Position numbers and translations under genes: made by a program
Shown: one piece after another, positions 1-7,677 of the stretch
How the letters are laid out: every line of letters begins with the position of its first letter
Numbering within the stretch: the stretch's first letter is position 1
The notes under the pieces: generated by a model
The model's input: the letters and a program-made list of their open reading frames with translations, nothing else
What the model was told of the DNA's origin: nothing
Databases searched by the model: none
Source of the DNA: Microbacterium sp. cf046
Lineage (GTDB): Bacteria; Actinomycetota; Actinomycetes; Actinomycetales; Microbacteriaceae
Assembly (NCBI RefSeq): GCF_900114345.1
Contig: NZ_FOZJ01000001.1
Span: 434,001-498,000 of the forward strand
DNA length: 64,000 bases
Direction: 5' to 3'

Positions 1-54
1 TTCCCAAGCGCCTGCGCGGCGTCGGACGGCCCTTCACCCAACCGGGAGTCCGTC

Positions 55-3000
55 ATGGGTCGACGAGTGTTGCGCGCGGGAGTGTGCGTGACGATCGTCG
101 CGCTCGCGTGCGGCGCGGCATCGCTCACGGGCGGTGCGGCCTTCGGCGCTGCCCCGGCTGACGAGGTCATCGCGCCGGTGCCGATCGAGTCGCCGACCGG
201 CTCGTACATCGTCGTCCTCGACGAAGCCCCCGCCGCGACCTATCAGGGCGGCGAGGCACGGCTCGTCGCGACCCAGCCCGAGGAGGGCGAAGAGCTCGAT
301 CCGCATTCGTCCCGCGTGCAGAGGTACGTCGCGTTCCTGCAGACCCGACAGGAGCGGGTCGCCGCCGCGGCCGACGTCGAGCCGGCGGCGACGTACCAGA
401 TCGTGCTCAACGGCTTCAGCGCCACGCTCACGCCGGAGGACGCGGCCAGGGTCGCGGCGACCGAAGGGGTGCGTGCCGTCTACCCGGACGAGATCTTCCA
501 CCCCGACTCCGTGGACTCGACCGCGGCGGTCGGCGCCGGAGTGACGGCGAAGGTGTCTCCCGCCCCGATCGCCGCGGATGCTCCCGGCGTGGTGATCGGC
601 GTGATCGACACCGGGATCTCGCCGGAGAATCCGTCGTTCGCGGGCGAGCGACTGCGGGCCAGGGTGGGACCGGAACCGCATCTTGACGGCAACGAGGTCG
701 TCTTCGAGAAGGCCGATGGGCACGAATTCCGCAGCGAGCGCGTCACCGGCGACGGGTGGGCGAAGTCGGACTACTCGACGAAGCTGGTCGGTGCGCAGGT
801 CTTCGCCGCCGGCGCGACCGCTGCCGGCTTCGACTTCACCCATGACGTGCTCTCCCCGGTCGACAGCGACGGCCACGGCTCGCGCACGGCGAGCATCGCG
901 GCCGGCAACGGCGACGTGAGCGCGATGATCGACAACGTGCCGTTCGGAGTCGTCTCGGGCGTCGCGCCCGATGCGCGGATCGCGGCGTACAAGGCGTGCT
1001 TCGCCGGCGAGGATCCGCTCGTCAGCACTGACGACATCTGCGTCGGAAGCGACCTCATCGCCGCACTGGAGCGCGCCGTCGCGGACGGCGTGGACGTCGT
1101 CGACTACGCGATCGGCGGTGGGGCCGGCGCGTCCGTGTGGGCCCCCGACGACCTGGCTTTCTACAACGCGGCGGTCGCGGGCGTGTTCATCGCGGTGAGC
1201 GCGGGCAACGGCGGCCCGGCCGCCGGCACGGCGCAGGCGGGAGCACCCTGGTACACCACGGTGGCGGCATCCACTGTCCGCACGTTCGAGGGGTCGCTCC
1301 GCCTGTCGACCGGCTTCGAAGCGGGCGGTGTCTCGGTCTCGGTTCCGGTCGGCGCACCCGTCACGGCACCCGTGGTCTACGCGGGGGATGCCGGGCTGGC
1401 CGGATCGGCGGACGCCGCGCTCTGCTACGCCGGCACGCTCGATCCGGCGCAGGTGGAGGGGCGGATCGTCGTCTGCGACCGCGGGACGAATTCTCGATTG
1501 GAGAAGTCGGAGGAGGTCGCGGACGCCGGCGGGGTGGGGATGATCCTCGTCAACGTCACGCCGGATTCGCTGGACAGCGACTTCCACTCCGTCCCGACCG
1601 TGCACATCGATTCGTCATACCGCGACGCGCTGCTGAGCGAGCTGGCGAGCAGCCCCGATGTCACCGCGACGCTTTCCGGTGAGAACCTCACCGGCGTCGA
1701 GATCCCGGTGCCCCAGATCGCCGCATTCTCGGGCCGCGGACCGCTGGCCGGCACCGACGATGTGCTGAGCCCCGATGTCGCGGCCCCCGGCGTCGCGATC
1801 CTCGCCGCCACCGGGAACACGCCGGAGGGCGACCCGGCGTGGGACCTCGCCTCGGGGACGTCGATGGCCGCGGCGCACGTCGCCGGGCTCGCAGCCCTCT
1901 CGCTGATGGCGCATCCCGATGCGACGCCGAGCGAGATCAAGTCCGCGCTCATGACCGGCGCGGCGAACACCTTGAACCCCGATGGATCGGCGAACGTCGA
2001 CCCGTTCGCACAGGGTGCCGGCCAGGTCGATCCCGATGCCCTGCTCGATCCGGCGCTCGTCTATCCGAGCGGACCGCTGGACTGGGCCGGGTTCGTCCAG
2101 GCGCGCGACCACGGGGCCTACGAATTCCCGTTCGTGGACGGCACCGATCTGAACCTGCCCTCCATCACGATCGGCGCCCTCGCAGGTGAGCGCACCGTGT
2201 CCCGCCAGGTCACCGCGACGCGGGCCGGCGTGTACCAGGTCGCGGCCGACATCCCGGGGGTGGACGTGTCGGTCAGCCCCGAGACCCTGACGTTCTCGGG
2301 TCCGGGTGACACACAGGCCTTCACCGTGACGTTCGCGAACGACACCGCGCCGGTCGAGGTCTGGGCGAGCGGATTCCTCAGCTGGACGGGCGAGGACGGC
2401 GCGTCCGTCCGGTCACCGCTCGCGGTGCGGCCGGTCACGGCGACCGCGACCGATCTGGTCGTGGGCACCGGTGTCGCGGGCAGCGCCGATCTGGCCGTCG
2501 TCGCGGGAGCATCCGGCGACATCCCGCTGCAGGTCGCCGGACTCGCACCCTTCGAACTGCTCGTCGACCCGGACCAACCCGCGCCGGGCCATTCGGGCGA
2601 TGCTTCCTCGGGCGATGCCAACGGCAACATCGCGTGGGTGGTGGACATCCCCACGGGTGCCCCGCTCGCGCAGTTCACGCTCGAGGCGTCCGATGAGAGC
2701 GACCTCGATCTGTCCGTCTACCGCGTCGCGAGCCCTTCCGACTTCCGCTACTACGAGAGGTGGATGCCGACCGCGACGTCGCTGGAGCAGATCGCGCTCG
2801 TCGACCCGACCCCGGGCTCGTACCTCGTCGTGGCGAACGTGAGCGGCGCTGCGGACGACGCCACATGGGATCTGCACTCCGCGGTCGTCGACGCGGGTGC
2901 GGACTCGCTCACGGCGGACTCCGAGTCGCTGAACGCGCAGTCCGGGGAGGACGCGCGATTCACCCTGGAGTGGTCGGGGCTGCGGCACGACACGCGCTAC

Positions 3001-3615
3001 CTCGGGATCGTGTCCTATGGCGATTCCGCGCCGCCGACCACCCTGGTGATCGACTCCGGTCCCGAGCCGCCGGTCCCGGACGAGCCGGCGACGGTGTCCG
3101 GGACGGCCGAGATCGGCTCCGTCCTCACCGTGGAGCCGGGTAGTTGGGACCTGGATGACCTCTCCTTCGCCTATCGCTGGCTGCGCGACGGAGAGCCCAT
3201 CGCCGATGCGCTCGATCCCGAGTACCGCATCACCCGAGCCGACGTGGGGACCACGCTGACGGCCGAGGTCATCGCGACCCAGCCCGAGAACGTGAACACC
3301 GGCAGGTCGATCAGCGACGGGGTCATCGTGCGGGCTCCGTCCACAGTCGCCGTCACCCTCAACCACTACACGGGCTCCACGTCGCAGGAGTACGCGGTGA
3401 CGGTCGAGGTGGACAGTTCGCGAGGCGGGATGCCGGACGGCTCGGTGTCGGTGTTCGTGGACGGCGATGAGTACACGGGCACACTCGCTGCCGGCCGTGT
3501 CACCTTCACGCTGCCCGCCCAGGAGCCCGGCATCCATGTCGTCGTCGCCGAATACGCGGGCAGCGATCGCATCCAGCCCGCGACCGGGGTCTCGGGGTTC
3601 GTCGTCACCGGGTGA
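55..3615 (+). CDS. Secreted S8 family subtilisin-like serine peptidase, multidomain
   Basis: A 1186-residue exported protease. The N-terminus is a signal peptide (basic start, then a hydrophobic stretch ending near residue 35), followed by an inhibitor_I9-like propeptide (about 40-150). The subtilase catalytic triad is complete: Asp185 in GVIDTGISP, His274 in DSDGHGSRTA and Ser603 in SGTSMAAAHVAG. A PA (protease-associated) domain is inserted before the Ser block (about 430-540). After the catalytic domain come an Fn3-like segment, a pre-peptidase-like region and two Ig-like domains, the last resembling Big_3_5. There is no LPXTG sorting signal, so I expect release or loose wall attachment. 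The ATG follows a GGGAG ribosome site eight bases upstream. It is long for a subtilase because of the C-terminal adhesion-type domains. The natural substrate is not evident. Confidence 0.93.
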   Translation: MGRRVLRAGVCVTIVALACGAASLTGGAAFGAAPADEVIAPVPIESPTGSYIVVLDEAPAATYQGGEARLVATQPEEGEELDPHSSRVQRYVAFLQTRQERVAAAADVEPAATYQIVLNGFSATLTPEDAARVAATEGVRAVYPDEIFHPDSVDSTAAVGAGVTAKVSPAPIAADAPGVVIGVIDTGISPENPSFAGERLRARVGPEPHLDGNEVVFEKADGHEFRSERVTGDGWAKSDYSTKLVGAQVFAAGATAAGFDFTHDVLSPVDSDGHGSRTASIAAGNGDVSAMIDNVPFGVVSGVAPDARIAAYKACFAGEDPLVSTDDICVGSDLIAALERAVADGVDVVDYAIGGGAGASVWAPDDLAFYNAAVAGVFIAVSAGNGGPAAGTAQAGAPWYTTVAASTVRTFEGSLRLSTGFEAGGVSVSVPVGAPVTAPVVYAGDAGLAGSADAALCYAGTLDPAQVEGRIVVCDRGTNSRLEKSEEVADAGGVGMILVNVTPDSLDSDFHSVPTVHIDSSYRDALLSELASSPDVTATLSGENLTGVEIPVPQIAAFSGRGPLAGTDDVLSPDVAAPGVAILAATGNTPEGDPAWDLASGTSMAAAHVAGLAALSLMAHPDATPSEIKSALMTGAANTLNPDGSANVDPFAQGAGQVDPDALLDPALVYPSGPLDWAGFVQARDHGAYEFPFVDGTDLNLPSITIGALAGERTVSRQVTATRAGVYQVAADIPGVDVSVSPETLTFSGPGDTQAFTVTFANDTAPVEVWASGFLSWTGEDGASVRSPLAVRPVTATATDLVVGTGVAGSADLAVVAGASGDIPLQVAGLAPFELLVDPDQPAPGHSGDASSGDANGNIAWVVDIPTGAPLAQFTLEASDESDLDLSVYRVASPSDFRYYERWMPTATSLEQIALVDPTPGSYLVVANVSGAADDATWDLHSAVVDAGADSLTADSESLNAQSGEDARFTLEWSGLRHDTRYLGIVSYGDSAPPTTLVIDSGPEPPVPDEPATVSGTAEIGSVLTVEPGSWDLDDLSFAYRWLRDGEPIADALDPEYRITRADVGTTLTAEVIATQPENVNTGRSISDGVIVRAPSTVAVTLNHYTGSTSQEYAVTVEVDSSRGGMPDGSVSVFVDGDEYTGTLAAGRVTFTLPAQEPGIHVVVAEYAGSDRIQPATGVSGFVVTG

Positions 3616-3641
3616 TCCGCCGCCCGGCGAGAATCGTGCCG

Positions 3642-4637
3642 CTAGATGCGCCTGCGGCGCCGCGTGAGTCGCACACCGGGCAGCGGCGGGGCGGGCACGC
3701 GCTCATCGCCGTGCTCGACGACCCGACCGAAACGGGCGTCGTGCGTCTCCCACGCGTCACGGGCGGCGACGATCTCCTCGTGCGAACGGCCGACGAAGTT
3801 CCACCACATCACGATCTCGTCCTCGAACGGCTCACCGCCGAGAAGGAACACGAGCGCGTCGCCCTCGGCGGTCACCGGCACCGATGCACGTCCCGTGCCG
3901 AGGTAGAGCATGTGTTGACGGTCCAGTTCGACGGACGGCTCATCCGCCGGAATGCCCGTGGTCACCATCGCGATGCCCTCGACGCCGACGATCGCGTACT
4001 CCCAGTCCGGCCGGAGCGGGATCTCGATGCGCGCTCCAGCAGGGATGCGGATCTCCGCGCCCACGATCGGCGTGTAGACGCTCGCCGGTGAGGTCACGCC
4101 GCCGAGCTCACCGAGCACGACGGTCGCGACGGCCGGCGGACCGGACTGCGCCGCAAGTTCGATCGAGGGCAGGTGCTCGTGGCGCTCGAACGCCGGTGCG
4201 CCGTGACGGCGCGATTCGGGCAGGGCGACCCAGAGCTGCAGCGCATCCAGTGGGACGGCACCCTCACCGACCGAGTACTCGGAGTGGGCGATGCCCGCAC
4301 CACTGGTCATCAGGTTCAGGGCACCACGGCTGAGGACGACGTCGCTGCCCACGGAGTCGCGGTGCCGGATGTCGCCGGCGAACGGCCACGTGACGGTCTG
4401 CAGGCCGATGTGCGGGTGCGGTTCCACGCGCATCCGCGTGACCTGCGGGCCGAAGCGATCGAGGAAGCACCACGCGCCCACCAGCGGCAGGTCCCGCTGC
4501 GGGAGGGAGCGGTGCACCGACATCGCGCGGACGCCGCCGAGCGGCACCTCGCGTGATTCGAGCAGCATCGCACGCGGACCGTCGCATGCCGTGCCCGCCT
4601 CCGAGAGCACCGCCTCGTCGGCGTCGAGTCTGGTCAT
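3642..4637 (-). CDS. Pirin family protein (bicupin)
   Basis: A 331-residue pirin-like bicupin. The metal-binding signature is visible as PHPHIGLQTVTW and, further on, GAGIAHSE; these supply the three His and one Glu ligands known from pirins. Some bacterial pirins have quercetinase activity and others act as redox-sensing partners, so the exact role is open. The ATG at 4637 was chosen because it overlaps the stop of the upstream acetyltransferase (ATGA), a sign of translational coupling; a longer in-frame start 28 codons upstream lies inside that gene and encodes an Arg-rich, unlikely leader. The gene converges with the subtilase, with only 26 bases between their stops. Confidence 0.9.
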   Translation of the reverse strand: MTRLDADEAVLSEAGTACDGPRAMLLESREVPLGGVRAMSVHRSLPQRDLPLVGAWCFLDRFGPQVTRMRVEPHPHIGLQTVTWPFAGDIRHRDSVGSDVVLSRGALNLMTSGAGIAHSEYSVGEGAVPLDALQLWVALPESRRHGAPAFERHEHLPSIELAAQSGPPAVATVVLGELGGVTSPASVYTPIVGAEIRIPAGARIEIPLRPDWEYAIVGVEGIAMVTTGIPADEPSVELDRQHMLYLGTGRASVPVTAEGDALVFLLGGEPFEDEIVMWWNFVGRSHEEIVAARDAWETHDARFGRVVEHGDERVPAPPLPGVRLTRRRRRI

Positions 4638-4990
4638 TTCACGAAGTCCGGCGCGTCGGGCCAGTCGATCAGCAGATCGGCGACCTCGTGGCCGTGAAGG
4701 TAGCGCACGACGAACGGGCACCGCGGAACGATCCGCTCTCCGCGCTTCGCGACGTCCGCCAGCGCCCGGCCGACCAGGATGCCGGCGAGGCCCTGTCCCT
4801 TGAACGCGGGGTCGACCTCGGTGTGGGGGAACACCAGGCGTCCGTGCGAGTCCACGCGGAACTCGGTGAACCCGCCGACCGCGTCGCCGACGAGGATCTC
4901 ATAGCGACCGGCATCGTCGTTGCGCACGACCCGCAGGTCGGCGTCCTCGGTCGCACTCGAACCCGGGTTCGCGGCGGGCTGCGTCGTCAT
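4634..4990 (-). CDS. GNAT-like N-acetyltransferase (COG2388 / NATD1 type)
   Basis: A 118-residue single-domain acetyltransferase of the small YjdJ/NATD1 class. The acetyl-CoA loop is seen as FKGQGLAGILVGRAL, and the C-terminal CPFVVRYLHGH segment is typical of this subfamily. The substrate is unknown. The ATG at 4990 has a GAAGGGA ribosome site and a plausible -10 (TACGTT, 5016-5021 on the minus strand), so this gene is probably first in a two-gene operon with the pirin, whose start codon overlaps its stop by four bases. Confidence 0.85.
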   Translation of the reverse strand: MTTQPAANPGSSATEDADLRVVRNDDAGRYEILVGDAVGGFTEFRVDSHGRLVFPHTEVDPAFKGQGLAGILVGRALADVAKRGERIVPRCPFVVRYLHGHEVADLLIDWPDAPDFVK

Positions 4991-5070
4991 CTGGTTCCCT
5001 TCGTCCCCTTCGTTCAACGTACGGGCGGGCAGGGCATTCCGCCAGGTCCGGGTCGGGGATGCGGGGCTGG

Positions 5071-5076
5071 CAGACT
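5071..5076 (+). promoter_or_regulatory. -10 element placing the helicase start at a leaderless position
   Basis: CAGACT lies six bases before the ATG at 5083, with no ribosome site between. The same geometry recurs at many genes in the window, and it supports 5083 rather than the ATG eight codons upstream. Confidence 0.45.
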
Positions 5077-5082
5077 CGGGTG

Positions 5083-7641
5083 ATGTCCTCAAGCCTTCAG
5101 GGCCGCATCCCGAGCGGGGCGGACGACGACGCCGTCTACGACGGGTTCGTCGCGTGGGCCGCCGAGCAGGGGCTGTCGCTGTATCCCGCGCAGGACGAGG
5201 CGGCGATCGAGATCGCCTCCGGGGCGAACGTGATCCTGTCCACGCCGACCGGCACCGGCAAGTCGCTCGTCGCGATCGCGGCGCACGCGGCATCCCTCGC
5301 CCGCGGCGGCCGGACGTACTACACCGCGCCGATCAAGGCACTGGTCAGTGAGAAGTTCTTCGCCCTGGTCGACATCTTCGGCGCAGAGAGCGTGGGCATG
5401 GTCACCGGCGACTCGTCTGTGAATCCGGACGCGCCGATCGTCTGCTGCACGGCGGAGATCCTGGCGAACCTCGCTCTGCGGCAAGGGCCGGATGCCGACG
5501 TCGACCAGGTCGTGATGGACGAGTTCCACTACTACGGCGACCCCGACCGCGGCTGGGCATGGCAGGTTCCGCTCCTGCTCCTCTCGCGCGCGCAGTTCGT
5601 CCTCATGTCCGCGACCCTCGGCGACGTGACCGAGATCGCCGCCGACCTCTCGCGCCGCACGTCACGCCCGACCGCGGTGATCACCGGCGTCGACAGGCCC
5701 GTGCCGCTGCACTTCTCCTATGCGCGCACGCCCGTGCACGAGACGGTCGAGGAGCTGCTCGAGACCGGCCAGGCGCCCGTCTACATCGTGCACTTCTCGC
5801 AGGCCGCTGCGATGGAGCGGGCGCAGGCGCTCTCCAGCGTGCGGATCGTCAGCCGCGAGCAGCGGGACGCCATCGCCGAGGCGATCGGCGGCTTCCGGTT
5901 CACCACCGCGTTCGGACGCACACTGTCGCGCTACGTCCGGGCCGGCATCGGAGTGCATCACGCCGGGATGCTGCCGCGCTACCGGCGTCTGGTCGAGACG
6001 CTCGCCCAGCGCGGGCTGCTGCGGGTCATCTGCGGCACCGACACGCTCGGCGTCGGGATCAACGTGCCCATCCGCACCGTGCTGATCACGGCACTGGCCA
6101 AGTACGACGGGCAGCGGATGCGGCAGCTCAGCGCGCGGGAGTTCCACCAGGTCGCCGGGCGTGCGGGTCGAGCGGGCTACGACACCGCCGGCACCGTGGT
6201 CGTCATGGCGCCCGAGCACGAGATCGAGAACACGGTTGCAGTCGCCAAGGCCGGAGACGACCCCAAGAAGGTCCGCAAGATCGTGCGCAAGAAGGCACCG
6301 CAGGGGTTCGTGAACTGGGGCGAGGCGTCCTTCGAACGCCTCGTCGCCGCGGAGCCGGAGCCGCTCGAGCCGCACCTGCAGCTCACCGCCGCGATGCTCA
6401 TCAACGTGATCGCCCGCGGCGGCGAAGTGTTCGAGAACGTGCGCTCGCTCGTATTCGACAACCACGAGTCACGGGCGCGCCGGTACGAGCTCGCGCGACG
6501 CGCGCTCGGGATCTTCCGGACGCTCGTGGCGGCAGGCGTGGTCGTGGCTGATCCGTCGACCGGCGGCATCCGCCTCACGGTCGACCTGCAGCCGAACTTC
6601 GCGCTCAACCAGCCGCTCTCGCCGTTCGCGCTCGCCGCGATCGGATTGCTCGACCCGGGTGACGGAGCGCCCAATGGGGCTCCGCCCCAAACCCCTGGCT
6701 CGCCGGCGCGCGCCGACTCCGCAGGCACCGGCCACTACGCGCTCGACGTGGTCAGCGTCATCGAGGCGACGCTCGACGATCCGCGCCCGGTGCTCTCGCA
6801 GCAGCAGTTCCTGGCACGCGGGGACGCGGTCGCCGCCATGAAGCGGGAGGGCATCGAGTACGACCAGCGCATGGAGCTGCTCGAGGAGGTCACCTACCCG
6901 AAGCCCCTCGCCGAGCTGCTCGCCCAATCATTCGAGGTCTTCGCCTCGAGCCAGCCGTGGGTGCGCGATTTCGAGCTCTCACCCAAGTCGGTGGTGCGCG
7001 ACATGTTCGAGCGGGCGCTCTCGTTCGCCGAGCTCATCCAGGTGTACCAGCTCTCGCGCAGCGAAGGTCTGGTGCTGCGCTACCTGAGCGACGCGTATCG
7101 GGCGATCCGTCAGACCGTTCCCACCGAGGCGCAGACGCCCGAGCTGCTCGACATCATCGCCTGGCTCGGCGAGCTCGTGCGTCAGGTCGACTCGAGCCTC
7201 GTCGACGAGTGGGAGAGCCTGATCAATCCTGTGGTCGACACGACGGCGCCGGTCGTGCCGCCCGCGCCGCCCTCCGTGCTCACCAACCGCCGCGCCTTCA
7301 TGGTGCTCGTGCGCAACGAGCTGTTCCGGCGGGTGCGCCTTGCGGCCCTTCAGCGGGACGACGAGCTCGCCGAACTGGATCCCGGCATCGACTGGTCCGC
7401 CGCGCTGGACGCCTACTTCGAGGAGCACGACGAGATGCTCACCGGCGGTCCGGCGCGCTCGCCGCGGCTCGTGGGCGTCGATGAGACGGATGCGGCAGCA
7501 TCCGGGGTCTGGAGAGTCGAGCAGACGATCGACGACCCGGCCGGCGACCACGACTGGCGCATCCGCGGCGAGGTGGACCTGGCGGCATCGGAGGAGGAGG
7601 GCGCCGCGATCGTGCGCATCATCGAGGTCGTGCGGCTGTAG
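5083..7641 (+). CDS. Ski2/Mtr4-like DEAD/DEAH-box helicase
   Basis: An 852-residue superfamily 2 helicase. Walker A is TPTGTGKS (Lys60), Walker B is DEFH (Asp146-His149), motif III is MSATLGD, and the C-terminal RecA lobe has HHAGMLPRYRR and the motif VI string HQVAGRAGRAGYD. This order and the wing region after motif VI are Ski2/Mtr4/HelY-like. The actinobacterial C-terminal half probably matches DUF3516. The likely role is RNA or DNA unwinding in nucleic-acid turnover. Residues about 527-548 (rich in Pro, Gly and Ala) are encoded by a small palindromic repeat that looks inserted into the gene. The start is set by the -10/ATG spacing. Confidence 0.9.
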   Translation: MSSSLQGRIPSGADDDAVYDGFVAWAAEQGLSLYPAQDEAAIEIASGANVILSTPTGTGKSLVAIAAHAASLARGGRTYYTAPIKALVSEKFFALVDIFGAESVGMVTGDSSVNPDAPIVCCTAEILANLALRQGPDADVDQVVMDEFHYYGDPDRGWAWQVPLLLLSRAQFVLMSATLGDVTEIAADLSRRTSRPTAVITGVDRPVPLHFSYARTPVHETVEELLETGQAPVYIVHFSQAAAMERAQALSSVRIVSREQRDAIAEAIGGFRFTTAFGRTLSRYVRAGIGVHHAGMLPRYRRLVETLAQRGLLRVICGTDTLGVGINVPIRTVLITALAKYDGQRMRQLSAREFHQVAGRAGRAGYDTAGTVVVMAPEHEIENTVAVAKAGDDPKKVRKIVRKKAPQGFVNWGEASFERLVAAEPEPLEPHLQLTAAMLINVIARGGEVFENVRSLVFDNHESRARRYELARRALGIFRTLVAAGVVVADPSTGGIRLTVDLQPNFALNQPLSPFALAAIGLLDPGDGAPNGAPPQTPGSPARADSAGTGHYALDVVSVIEATLDDPRPVLSQQQFLARGDAVAAMKREGIEYDQRMELLEEVTYPKPLAELLAQSFEVFASSQPWVRDFELSPKSVVRDMFERALSFAELIQVYQLSRSEGLVLRYLSDAYRAIRQTVPTEAQTPELLDIIAWLGELVRQVDSSLVDEWESLINPVVDTTAPVVPPAPPSVLTNRRAFMVLVRNELFRRVRLAALQRDDELAELDPGIDWSAALDAYFEEHDEMLTGGPARSPRLVGVDETDAAASGVWRVEQTIDDPAGDHDWRIRGEVDLAASEEEGAAIVRIIEVVRL
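6675..6689. repeat. Short palindromic repeat inside the helicase gene
   Basis: TGGGGC-TCC-GCCCCA is a perfect six-base-pair stem with a three-base loop, followed by AACCCC. It encodes part of a low-complexity Gly/Pro/Ala stretch and keeps the frame. Similar GGGGC/GCCCC hairpins are common interspersed elements in GC-rich actinobacteria. Confidence 0.5.
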
Positions 7642-7657
7642 ACGCCCGGGCAACCGG

Positions 7658-7677
7658 GTCCTCCTCAGCCTGAGGAC
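7658..7677. terminator. Possible bidirectional hairpin between convergent genes
   Basis: GTCCTC and GAGGAC form a six-base-pair stem with an eight-base loop at the junction of the helicase and the LuxR-type gene, overlapping the end of the latter. There is no T tract, so the call is weak. A second small stem (CCCGG/CCGGG) sits at 7645-7658. Confidence 0.25.

Noticed and set aside
34..1605. Long open frame antisense to the subtilase gene, and similar long antisense or offset frames elsewhere (for example 42664-44652 and 47647-49098).
   Set aside because: They are Arg/Gly/Ala-rich translations without recognisable domains and lie wholly over genes with clear motifs; such frames are expected at this GC content.
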